NCBI GenBank assembly: GCA_964586775.1
Contig: CAZPJD010000152.1
Span: 1 to 7,963, forward strand
DNA length: 7,963 nt
Direction: 5' to 3'
Source: JADLEX01 sp964586775
GTDB taxonomy: Bacteria; Lernaellota; Lernaellaia; JACKCT01
The notes under the pieces are model-generated. The model was given only the letters and a program-made list of their open reading frames with translations, did no database searches and was not told where the DNA came from. This document shows, piece by piece, positions 1-6,381 of the stretch (position 1 is the stretch's first letter; every line of letters starts with the position of its first letter). Made by a program: the position numbers and the translations under genes.

Positions 1-1030
1 GCGTGTCCATGCCCGCCTTTTTCGCGAGACGCAGCGATTCGACCACGCGCGGCAGTTCGAGGCGCTTGTTGAGCCCCTTGAGCACCTCCACGTCGCCGCT
101 CTCGATGCCGAAGTTGATGCGCCGGCATCCCGCCGCCGCCATGTGCGCGAGCAATTCCTCGTCCACCGCGTCGGCGCGGGTGTCGGCCTCCCATGACGCC
201 GTTTCGGGCAGACGGTCGGCGATCAATTTGTCGCACAGGGCGTGGACGCGGCGCTTGTTGAGCGTCATCACGTCGTCGACGAAGACGAAATGGCGCACCG
301 GCCGTTCGCGCACCGATCGCATCATTTCCTCCGCGACGCGCTCGGCGCTGCGGAAACGCACGCTGCGCCCGGTGAGGAACTCGATGGAGCAGAACACGCA
401 CTGATACGGGCAGCCGCGGCTGCTCATGATCGTCTGCGTCGGAACCTTGGCGCGGCCCTTCACGCTCCACAGGTAGTTGTGAAAGTTGATGCCGGGGTAG
501 ACGGGATCGGGAATCGATTCGAGGTCCTTGACGATCGGCGGGTCGGATTCGGTCCCATCCGCTTCGCCGCGCACGAGCAACCCCGGGATGCCGGCGAGGT
601 CGCGACCGTCGCGAAGCCGGTTCAGGTATTCGACGAAATTCTCCTCGCCCTCGCCAATCATCACGTCGTCGGCGTCGGGGACGTCGTCGAAACACTGATG
701 ACGCACGAGCGTGGCGTGGGGCCCGCCGACGATGACGCGGAGCTTCGCCTCCCGCGCGAGACGAGCGAGCCGCGCGATCACCGGCACCAGCGGCGACGTC
801 ACGGTCAGCCCGAGGATATCGGGTCGGAACTCGTGGAAGAGCGTGCGGATCGTCGCGTCGCCGCGCGGCGCGAACTCCAGATCCTGGATCAGCACCTCGT
901 GGCCGTGCGCGTGCGCGCAGGCCGTGAGCCACGCCAGATTGAGCGGCGGGTTCAGATTCAGCGACCGCGTGAGCGATCGGAATCGTCCATAGATCTCACC
1001 CCAGGGGGGGGCGAGCAGGAGCACTCGCAT
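1..1030 (-). CDS. B12-binding domain radical SAM enzyme (3' end missing)
   Basis: The first 343 residues of a cobalamin-binding radical SAM protein are visible; the gene runs off the left edge. The N-terminus reads MRVLLLAPPW, the usual opening of the B12-binding Rossmann domain in this family (about residues 1-140), with GGPH at 102-105 and GEGEENF at 127-133. The radical SAM domain follows, with the CxxxCxxC iron-sulfur cluster motif at C207, C211 and C214 and a FGIESGD stretch at 308-314 typical of the family. Such enzymes cleave S-adenosylmethionine and often methylate or rearrange unactivated carbons, commonly in lipid, hopanoid, bacteriochlorophyll or natural-product pathways; the substrate cannot be told here. 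The ATG overlaps the stop of the upstream glycosyltransferase (TGATG) and has a GGGGAG ribosome binding site 5 nt upstream, so the two are co-translated. An eight-C run lies in codons 7-9. The family is certain, the specific reaction unknown. Confidence 0.93.
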   Translation of the reverse strand, partial: MRVLLLAPPWGEIYGRFRSLTRSLNLNPPLNLAWLTACAHAHGHEVLIQDLEFAPRGDATIRTLFHEFRPDILGLTVTSPLVPVIARLARLAREAKLRVIVGGPHATLVRHQCFDDVPDADDVMIGEGEENFVEYLNRLRDGRDLAGIPGLLVRGEADGTESDPPIVKDLESIPDPVYPGINFHNYLWSVKGRAKVPTQTIMSSRGCPYQCVFCSIEFLTGRSVRFRSAERVAEEMMRSVRERPVRHFVFVDDVMTLNKRRVHALCDKLIADRLPETASWEADTRADAVDEELLAHMAAAGCRRINFGIESGDVEVLKGLNKRLELPRVVESLRLAKKAGMDT

Positions 1031-1752
1031 CACGACTCCCCGATCCGGCCGCGCGGCCGGGCCAGCACCAGAACGTACAGCCGCGCGTACTTCCAGCCCA
1101 TGCGGAAGATCTTGAAGTGGCTGTCTCCATTCTGACGATAGCTGTAAACGGTGGGGATTTCCGTAATGCGCGCCCCGATCCGCCGCGCCTTGATGGCGAG
1201 CTCGGGCGAGATCGCAAAATCGCGGCTCGTCAGGCCGGCGGCGAGCGGCAAATCTCGCCGCATCCCCCGGAATGCGTTGGTGATGTCGTGGGCGGGGATG
1301 TCGAAGAGCCGCCGCGTGACCCACGAATACGCGTTCGAGAGCCTCGCCTTCACCTGCCCCAATTTGCCGTAGTTGCCGCCGGGCATCGCCCGCGAGGCGA
1401 TCACGAGGTCGAATCCTTCGAGCAGCTTGCGACGGATCGCGGGGATGTCGGAAAGCCGGTCCGACAGATCGGCCATCATCCACACGCACATTTCGCCTCG
1501 CGCTTCGCGCGTGCCGTCCATCAGCGCCGCGCCCATTCCGCTGTTTTGCGCTCGCCGCACGATGCGCAGCTCCGGGAAGTCGGCGGCGGCGTCGGCGAGA
1601 ATCCGCGGCGACTCGTCGGAACTTCCATCGTCCACCGCGACGATTTCGTGCGTGAAGTCCCAACGGGCGCACTCCTCCCGCAGCCCCGCGAGAAGACGGG
1701 GGAGGTTGTCCCGCTCGTTGTGAATGGGAATCACAACCGACAGATCGATCAC
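1030..1752 (-). CDS. Family 2 glycosyltransferase, polyprenyl-phosphate (DPM1-like) type
   Basis: A 240-residue GT-A fold glycosyltransferase of family 2. It opens with LSVVIPIHNE (4-13), carries the nucleotide-binding DDGSSDES (41-48), a MADLSD metal-site segment (93-98) and DITNAFRGMRRD (156-167), which resembles the acceptor-side motif of dolichyl/polyprenyl-phosphate mannose or glucose transferases. The length equals a stand-alone catalytic domain; there is no C-terminal membrane-helix pair or GtrA domain, so it probably acts at the inner face of the membrane as a peripheral protein. By family it should move a sugar from a nucleotide donor to a polyprenyl phosphate or similar lipid; donor and acceptor are not determinable. 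The start is GTG, the only usable start after an in-frame stop at 1807-1809, and it lacks a strong ribosome binding site. It is coupled to the downstream radical SAM gene, so the two products probably share a lipid or surface-glycan pathway. Confidence 0.88.
   Translation of the reverse strand: MIDLSVVIPIHNERDNLPRLLAGLREECARWDFTHEIVAVDDGSSDESPRILADAAADFPELRIVRRAQNSGMGAALMDGTREARGEMCVWMMADLSDRLSDIPAIRRKLLEGFDLVIASRAMPGGNYGKLGQVKARLSNAYSWVTRRLFDIPAHDITNAFRGMRRDLPLAAGLTSRDFAISPELAIKARRIGARITEIPTVYSYRQNGDSHFKIFRMGWKYARLYVLVLARPRGRIGES
1036..1041 (-). promoter_or_regulatory. Ribosome binding site for the radical SAM gene
   Basis: GGGGAG on the minus strand ends 5 nt before the ATG at 1028-1030. 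It lies inside the last codons of the glycosyltransferase gene and fixes the start, which gives the family-typical N-terminus. Confidence 0.6.
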
Positions 1753-1780
1753 GGCGCGGCCCGATGGGTGGTCACGCGCG

Positions 1781-1810
1781 ATGGTAGGTGCGGCACGCGA
1801 GCCCCGTCAA
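1781..1810 (-). promoter_or_regulatory. Candidate sigma-70 promoter for the glycosyltransferase-radical SAM operon
   Basis: Reading the minus strand, TTGACG (1805-1810) and TACCAT (1781-1786) are separated by 18 bp and lie about 30 bp before the GTG start. Matches to consensus are 5/6 and 4/6. The site is plausible by position only; such matches also arise by chance. Confidence 0.3.
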
Positions 1811-1919
1811 GAACGATCGCTCACTTCGTCGCGCGCCCGACGCCGCGGGATTACGCAACGTCGACCGGGGACGCGTCACTGGATTGCCGTCAACGGCGCG
1901 ATCTGCTTCGTCTTTGCCC

Positions 1920-1949
1920 TCGACACGTCGCGTCAACGTCCATTAGAAT
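1920..1949 (+). promoter_or_regulatory. Candidate sigma-70 promoter for purD-purE-fusion operon
   Basis: TCGACA (1920-1925) and TAGAAT (1944-1949) are each 5/6 matches to the -35 and -10 boxes, with an 18-bp spacer. Transcription would start near 1956, giving a leader of about 35 nt. The -10 box overlaps the left arm of the inverted repeat at 1948-1990. Confidence 0.4.
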
Positions 1950-1990
1950 GCGACCCTTCCGAACAGCCCCGGGTGTGGAGCGGGTCGCAT
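1948..1990. repeat. Perfect 9-bp inverted repeat in the purD leader
   Basis: ATGCGACCC (1948-1956) is repeated inverted as GGGTCGCAT (1982-1990), with a 25-nt middle. The left arm overlaps the end of the candidate -10 box and the predicted transcription start. The right arm sits between the GGAG ribosome binding site (1977-1980) and the purD ATG. It could be an operator, or, if transcription starts further upstream, an mRNA stem that occludes the start. It does not resemble the E. coli PurR operator. A repeat of this length is expected about once by chance in a window this size. Confidence 0.4.
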
Positions 1991-1991
1991 C

Positions 1992-3272
1992 ATGAAAGTT
2001 CTGATCGTCGGTTCGGGCGGGCGCGAGCACGCCCTGTGCTGGAAGATCCTTCAGTCTCCCGAGGTCACGCAGATCTTTTGCGCGCCGGGCAACGCCGGCA
2101 CGGCCAAGATCGCGCAAAACGTGGCGATCGACGCCGACGACGTGCGCAAGCTCGTGGCCTTCGCCGAGTACGAAGAGGTCGATCTCGTCGTCGTGGGGCC
2201 CGAGGCGCCGCTCGTGTCCGGTCTGGTGGATGAGCTGGCCGACCGTGATATCGCGGCCTTCGGGCCGACCGCCGCGGCGGCCCGCGTCGAGGGCAGCAAG
2301 GCGTTCACCAAGGCGCTGCTCCAGCGCGCCAACGTGCCCACCGCGCAGGCGCGCAGCTTCGCCGATTACGACCTCGCGCTCGACTTCGCCGGGCGACTCG
2401 GTTTTCCGGTGGTGCTCAAGGCCGACGGCCTCGCGGCGGGCAAGGGCGTGCTCATCTGCGAGACGCAGCACGATGTCGAGGCCGGGCTTCGCGAGATTCT
2501 GGTGCAGCGCAAGTTCGGCGATGCGGGGCGTCGCGTTCTGGTCGAGGAATTTTTAAACGGCGAGGAGGCGAGCTTTCTCGCGCTCACCGACGGCAAAACG
2601 ATCCTGCCGCTCGCGACGAGCCAGGACCACAAACGCGTGTACGACGGCGACAAAGGTCCCAACACCGGCGGCATGGGGGCGTATTCGCCCGCGCCGGTGG
2701 TGGACGACGCCGTTTTCGCGCATGTCGTGAAGGACATTTTGGAGCCGACGGTACGCGCCCTCGCCGAGGACGGCACCCCCTATCGCGGCGTGCTCTATGC
2801 GGGACTCATGATCGCGGGCGGCCAAGCCAAGGTGCTGGAATACAACGCGCGGCTCGGCGACCCTGAGACGCAGCCCCTGCTCGCCCGCATGAAAAGCGAC
2901 CTGGTGCCGCTCATGAAGGCGTGCGTGGACGGGACGCTCGCGACGCGCGCGATCGAGTGGGACCCACGACCGGCGGTGTGCGTGGTCATGACGGCGGGCG
3001 GGTATCCCGGCGCGTACAAAAAGGGCAAAACGATCACGGGCCTCGATGACGACTTCGGACCCGACACGGTGGTGTTTCACGCGGGGACCGATCTCGTGGA
3101 CGGTCGCGTCGTGACGAGCGGCGGGCGCGTGCTGGGCGTGACGGCCCTCGGCGACGACATCGCCGCCGCCGCCGCCCGCGCCTACGACGCGGCGGAACGC
3201 ATCCGTTTCGAGGGCGCGCACTACCGCAAGGACATCGGCGCGCGAGCGATTCGCCGGCTCAAGGGGGAATGA
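1992..3272 (+). CDS. purD: Phosphoribosylamine--glycine ligase (GAR synthetase)
   Basis: PurD catalyses the second step of de novo purine synthesis: 5-phosphoribosylamine, glycine and ATP give glycinamide ribonucleotide. At 426 residues it has the usual full length. Visible landmarks are the N-domain GSGGREHA (7-14), VVGPEAPLV (67-75), the ATP-grasp loop KADGLAAGKGV (143-153), GPNTGGMGAYSP (222-233) and the signature RLGDPETQ (287-294) with the metal ligands E283 and N285 just before it. The C-terminal hydrolase-like lid ends in a typical HYRKDIGARAI stretch. The ATG at 1992 gives the canonical MKVLIVGSGG start and has a GGAG 11 nt upstream, rather distant. It is the first gene of a plus-strand operon with purE and the YrdC-methyltransferase fusion. 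Nothing appears broken. Confidence 0.98.
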   Translation: MKVLIVGSGGREHALCWKILQSPEVTQIFCAPGNAGTAKIAQNVAIDADDVRKLVAFAEYEEVDLVVVGPEAPLVSGLVDELADRDIAAFGPTAAAARVEGSKAFTKALLQRANVPTAQARSFADYDLALDFAGRLGFPVVLKADGLAAGKGVLICETQHDVEAGLREILVQRKFGDAGRRVLVEEFLNGEEASFLALTDGKTILPLATSQDHKRVYDGDKGPNTGGMGAYSPAPVVDDAVFAHVVKDILEPTVRALAEDGTPYRGVLYAGLMIAGGQAKVLEYNARLGDPETQPLLARMKSDLVPLMKACVDGTLATRAIEWDPRPAVCVVMTAGGYPGAYKKGKTITGLDDDFGPDTVVFHAGTDLVDGRVVTSGGRVLGVTALGDDIAAAAARAYDAAERIRFEGAHYRKDIGARAIRRLKGE

Positions 3273-3775
3273 TGAAATCCGTCGCCGTTCTCATGGGTTC
3301 CGATTCCGATTACGGCACGATGCAAAAGTGCGTCGAGCAGCTTCGCGCGTTTGGGATTCCCGTGGACGTGCGCGTGCTCTCGGCGCATCGCAGCCCCGAC
3401 GAAACCGCGCGTTTTGTCAAAGGCGCGGCCCGGCGCGGCGTCGGAGTGTTCATCGCGGCCGCGGGCGGCGCGGCGCATCTGGCGGGAGCCGTCGCGGCGC
3501 ACACCACGCTGCCGGTGATCGGCGTGCCGATCGCCTCGACGCCGCTGGGCGGGCTCGACGCCCTGCTCGCGACCGTGCAGATGCCGCCGGGGGTGCCCGT
3601 CGCGACCGTCGCCATCGGCGATTACGGCGCGACCAACGCGGCGGTGCTGGCGGCGCAGATCCTCGCCCTCGGCAACGCCGATCTTGCGAAGCGCGTGGCC
3701 GAATTCAAGGCCGCGCAGCGCGCGAGTGTCGCGAAAAAGAACGCCACGCTCCAAAAGAAGCTGAAATCGAGCTGA
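3272..3775 (+). CDS. purE: N5-carboxyaminoimidazole ribonucleotide mutase, class I PurE
   Basis: PurE interconverts N5-CAIR and CAIR (4-carboxy-5-aminoimidazole ribonucleotide) in purine synthesis. The 167-residue product has GSDSD (9-13), SAHRSP (37-42) with the catalytic-region histidine, and GGAAHL (65-70). The last two mark the bacterial class I enzyme, not the class II AIR carboxylase. QMPPGVPV (103-110) and GATNAAVLAAQIL close the conserved core, and a lysine-rich tail follows. Two ATGs stand in tandem: 3269 (ATGA overlap with the purD stop) and 3272 (TGATG overlap). I chose 3272 because the GGGGG at 3263-3267 is 4 nt away, against 1 nt for the first; the difference is one methionine. 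The overlap implies translational coupling to purD. The usual partner purK is not in the window. Confidence 0.97.
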   Translation: MKSVAVLMGSDSDYGTMQKCVEQLRAFGIPVDVRVLSAHRSPDETARFVKGAARRGVGVFIAAAGGAAHLAGAVAAHTTLPVIGVPIASTPLGGLDALLATVQMPPGVPVATVAIGDYGATNAAVLAAQILALGNADLAKRVAEFKAAQRASVAKKNATLQKKLKSS

Positions 3776-3776
3776 C

Positions 3777-3795
3777 CGCGGCGCACGTCGCCGCG
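3777..3795 (+). repeat. GC hairpin right after purE
   Basis: CGCGGCG (3777-3783) and CGCCGCG (3789-3795) form a perfect 7-bp stem with a 5-nt loop, beginning 2 nt after the purE stop. No T-run follows, so it is not a standard intrinsic terminator. It may stabilise or process the mRNA between purE and the next gene, or be a chance GC-rich palindrome. Confidence 0.35.
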
Positions 3796-3815
3796 AACCG
3801 ATTTGCGATACCCGT

Positions 3816-3820
3816 GAGGT
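3816..3820 (+). promoter_or_regulatory. Ribosome binding site deciding a TTG start of the fusion gene
   Basis: GAGGT lies 5 nt before TTG 3826. The competing starts, GTG 3814 and TTG 3820, have no comparable site in front of them. Confidence 0.5.
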
Positions 3821-3825
3821 TGCCG

Positions 3826-5241
3826 TTGAGGCGAATCGCCATCGATCGCGAGCGTCCGGATGCGTCCACGCTGCGCGTTGCCGCCGATATTCTGAACGGC
3901 GGCGGCGTGATTGTGTTCCCCACCGACACGCTCTACGGACTGATCTGCCGCCTCGACCGCCCCGCCGCGATGGAGCGCGTCAAGCAGATCAAGCAGCAGG
4001 ACGACTACAAAGCGATGCCGTGTCTCGCCGCCGATACTCCCACGGCGCTCGCAGCGTATTTTCCGCATCCGCCGCGCCTCAACGCCCTCGCCGATCGCCT
4101 TTGGCCGGGACCAATCACGCTCATCGGCTCGGCGATGCCGCACCTCATCGGCGCGGCCACGGGCGACGGGCCCTACATCGGCATCCGCGTGCCCGATTCG
4201 CCCGCGCTCGCCCGTCTGGGCAAGCTGTGCGACGGCGCGCTGCTGGTCGCGACCAGCGCCAATCCCCACGGCAAACTCGCGGCGGTCAACGCCTCGATGA
4301 TGCGCGAGTACTTCGGCGAAGTCGAAGACCTGACGTTTTTCGACGCGGGCGTGCTCGATTCGCTGGGCAGCACCGTCGTCGACCTGTCGGTCGAGCCGCC
4401 CCAGCTGATTCGCCGGGGCGAGATGCCCTTTGAGATCGTGGAAAAGGTGCTCGGTCGGCCCCTCGCCGAGGTCGTCGCGCGTGCCGACGAGCGACTGCAG
4501 GATCTGATGCGCGGACCGCTGAGGATCATCCAGAAGAAGTCGGGATTTCGATACTCGATCGACGCGCTCCTGCTGGCCGCGTTCGCGTCGTTCGCGCCCG
4601 AAGACCGAATCGCGGATGTCGGCTGCGGCAGCGGCGTCATCCCGCTGCTGTTGGCCGGGCGCGGCGCGCGCAAGGTGGTGGGCATCGAGCATCAGGACGA
4701 CATCGCCGACATGGCCGCGCGCTCGATCCGCGCCAACGGGCTCAATCACCACGCCTCGGTGATTTGCGGCGACGCGCGGCGCATCGACGATCTGTTCCCC
4801 GCGGGGTCGTTCGACGTGGTGTGCACGAATCCGCCCTACTATCCGGCGGACAGCGGCCATCACAGCCCCGACGAGGCCAAGGCCGCGAGCCGCCACGAGC
4901 TCACCATGACGCTGGCCGACGCGGTACGCGCGGCGGCGTGGCTCGCGCGCGAGGGCGGGCGGTTTTTTCTGATTCACCTGCACGCGCGCGAGGACGAGGT
5001 GATCGCGCAGTTTCACGCCAATCGCTTCGCGCCGCGGCGGCTGCGCCGCGTGGTCACCAAACCCGCGCAGGGGCCGCGTTTCATCCTCATCGAGGGCCAC
5101 AAGGTCGCCCGCGACGATCAGGCCCGCGTATTGCCCGACGTGCTGCCCGATCTCGCCCTGCACGACGCGGCGGGGCATTTCACGAAGGACGCCGAAGCGT
5201 TCCTCGCGCCCATTCAGGACGGGGCGATTTCCCTGGGGTAG
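3826..5241 (+). CDS. Fusion of YrdC/Sua5/YciO domain and TrmN6-like tRNA A37 N6-methyltransferase
   Basis: A 471-residue two-domain protein in one uninterrupted frame. Residues about 1-212 are a YrdC-type domain: GGGVIVFPTDTLYGL (25-39), WPGPITL (93-99), GIRVPDSP (119-126), TSANPHG (143-149) and STVVDL (182-187). This family makes threonylcarbamoyl-AMP from threonine, bicarbonate and ATP for tRNA t6A37, but the usual KxR motif reads K56-Q57-Q58, and the opening resembles YciO, a paralogue of less clear role. Residues about 220-471 are a class I SAM methyltransferase: IIQKKSGFRYSIDALLLA (234-251), SAM loop DVGCGSG (264-270), and NPPYY (335-339) followed by SRHELT (355-360), as in TrmN6/YfiC, which makes m6A37 in tRNA(Val). 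PrmC shares NPPY but not these flanks. The join is short (about 210-222). TTG start at 3826 is preferred; GTG 3814 would add four residues. It follows purE by 50 bp and is probably cotranscribed. Each domain call is secure; the exact substrate of either is inferred. Confidence 0.9.
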   Translation: MRRIAIDRERPDASTLRVAADILNGGGVIVFPTDTLYGLICRLDRPAAMERVKQIKQQDDYKAMPCLAADTPTALAAYFPHPPRLNALADRLWPGPITLIGSAMPHLIGAATGDGPYIGIRVPDSPALARLGKLCDGALLVATSANPHGKLAAVNASMMREYFGEVEDLTFFDAGVLDSLGSTVVDLSVEPPQLIRRGEMPFEIVEKVLGRPLAEVVARADERLQDLMRGPLRIIQKKSGFRYSIDALLLAAFASFAPEDRIADVGCGSGVIPLLLAGRGARKVVGIEHQDDIADMAARSIRANGLNHHASVICGDARRIDDLFPAGSFDVVCTNPPYYPADSGHHSPDEAKAASRHELTMTLADAVRAAAWLAREGGRFFLIHLHAREDEVIAQFHANRFAPRRLRRVVTKPAQGPRFILIEGHKVARDDQARVLPDVLPDLALHDAAGHFTKDAEAFLAPIQDGAISLG

Positions 5242-5248
5242 AAACGCT

Positions 5249-6319
5249 TCAGGTAGCTTGATCGAGACTGCGGAGTTGGCCGCAGGCCGCGAGGATATCC
5301 TGCCCGCGGCTGCGCCGCACCACGCAGTTGATTCGCGCGTTCAGCACAATCCGTTGAAACTCTCGCACGCGCGTCTCGGGTGTCGCCGCATAGGGGCTGC
5401 CCGGCCAGGGGTTGAACGAGATCAGGTTCACGTGGGCTTTGAGCGGCGCCATCAGGCGGATCAGGCGCCGGGCGTCCTCGTCGCGGTCGTTCACGCCGTC
5501 GAGCAGCGTGTATTCGTAGGTGATGCGCCGCCGGTTGCTGAGCGGATAGTCGCGACAGGCGGCGAGCAGTTCGCCGATCGGGTGTTTTTTGTTGATCGGC
5601 ATCAGGCGCGTGCGCGTGTCGTCGTCGGTGGCGTGAAGCGAGATCGCCAGCGAAACGTCCGTATCCAGCCCCAATCGGCGGATCGCCGGGACGATGCCCG
5701 CCGTCGAGATCGTCACGCGGCGATTCGAGAAGTTCATCCCCAGATCGTCGGTCAATATCCGCGCCGCGGCCACCGTGGCGTCGTAGTTGAGCAGCGGTTC
5801 GCCCATGCCCATGAAGACGACGTTCGTGATGTCCCGATCGGCCACCTCCCGCTTGGCGGCGCGAATCTGCTCCACGATCTCCCACGCGGCGAGTTGGCGT
5901 TCCAGCCGCATCGTGCCCGTGCGGCAGAATCGGCAATTCAGGCTGCATCCCACCTGCGTGCTCACGCAGATTGTCAGGCGGCCGGGCTCGGGGATCAGCA
6001 CCGACTCCACCTTCGCGCCGTCGGGCAGGCGCAACAGAAACTTCTTCGTGCCGTCGGCCGCCGTTCGCACGTTCTCGACGCCGCCGGTTTCGATGGCGAA
6101 GGTTCGGGCGAGTTCGGCGCGCAGATCCTTGCGGATATTCGTCATGACGTCGAACGAATCCGCCCCGCGCGCGTAGATCCATTGAAAAATCTGGTCCGCG
6201 CGGTAGGCGCTCTGGCCGATCTCGCGCATCCGCTCGCGCAGCTCGTCGCGGGTCAGCCCCGTCACCGGCACGCGCCGTCCTGCGCCGATGTCTTCATTCT
6301 TCGCGCGATGTCCCGTCAT
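5249..6319 (-). CDS. rlmN: Dual-specificity 23S rRNA A2503 / tRNA A37 C2-methyltransferase
   Basis: RlmN is a radical SAM enzyme that methylates C2 of adenosine 2503 in 23S rRNA and of adenosine 37 in a subset of tRNAs. From the ATG at 6317-6319 the product has 356 residues, a normal length. The cluster motif CxxxCxxC is at C125, C129 and C132, inside STQVGCSLNCRFCRTGTM. The accessory cysteine C118 and the methyl-carrying C346 (AACGQL) are both present, so it should be active. FMGMGEPLLNY (169-179), TISTAG (203-208), SLHA (227-230) and FNPWPGS (302-308) are family signatures. An upstream GTG at 6350-6352 would add 11 residues with no family similarity and no ribosome binding site, so I prefer the ATG, which has a weak GGTGGA 9 nt away. 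It converges on the fusion gene with 7 bp between stops and diverges from the CAP lipoprotein gene. Confidence 0.96.
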   Translation of the reverse strand: MTGHRAKNEDIGAGRRVPVTGLTRDELRERMREIGQSAYRADQIFQWIYARGADSFDVMTNIRKDLRAELARTFAIETGGVENVRTAADGTKKFLLRLPDGAKVESVLIPEPGRLTICVSTQVGCSLNCRFCRTGTMRLERQLAAWEIVEQIRAAKREVADRDITNVVFMGMGEPLLNYDATVAAARILTDDLGMNFSNRRVTISTAGIVPAIRRLGLDTDVSLAISLHATDDDTRTRLMPINKKHPIGELLAACRDYPLSNRRRITYEYTLLDGVNDRDEDARRLIRLMAPLKAHVNLISFNPWPGSPYAATPETRVREFQRIVLNARINCVVRRSRGQDILAACGQLRSLDQAT

Positions 6320-6381
6320 TCCACTTCGTCCACCGTCGCACGTAATAGACACGCACCGCGCGCGTGTGGCATGAGGTTACG
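6320..6381. promoter_or_regulatory. Short divergent intergenic region, rlmN / CAP lipoprotein
   Basis: Sixty-two bases must hold the promoters of both divergent genes. On the minus strand ATGCCA (6367-6372) and TCTATT (6344-6349), 17 bp apart, are 4/6 matches each and could serve rlmN. The A/T-rich patch at 6341-6350 is the only one here. No convincing plus-strand promoter is visible, so the CAP gene's promoter may lie inside rlmN. Confidence 0.3.
6373..6377 (+). promoter_or_regulatory. Ribosome binding site of the CAP lipoprotein gene
   Basis: GAGGT ends 4 nt before ATG 6382. This favours that start over the in-frame GTG at 6364, which would add six residues ahead of the signal peptide. Confidence 0.55.

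Noticed and set aside
1117..1143. MADLSD instead of DxD in the glycosyltransferase taken as a lost catalytic residue
   Set aside because: The ADLSD/ADGSD form is common in DPM1-like bacterial family 2 enzymes, so it does not signal inactivation.
1805..1938. CGTCAA repeated three times (1805, 1888, 1931), two copies extended to CGTCAACG 43 bp apart, as possible operator sites
   Set aside because: A repeated 8-mer in a region of this size is close to chance expectation and the copies have no symmetry or shared flanks.
1753..1991. Purine riboswitch in front of purD
   Set aside because: No three-way junction or conserved purine-riboswitch core is recognisable, and the predicted leader is only about 35 nt.
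242..1995. Plus-strand open frames opposite the radical SAM and glycosyltransferase genes
   Set aside because: Translations lack any domain, while the minus strand reads two clear families with coupled start and stop.
3622..5178. Long minus-strand open frame (518 codons) opposite purE and the fusion gene
   Set aside because: Arg/His/Glu-rich translation with no recognisable motif; it mirrors strongly conserved plus-strand genes. Long antisense frames are expected at this G+C.
5231..5260. Bidirectional terminator between the fusion gene and rlmN
   Set aside because: Only 7 bp separate the stops and no inverted repeat with T-runs is visible there.
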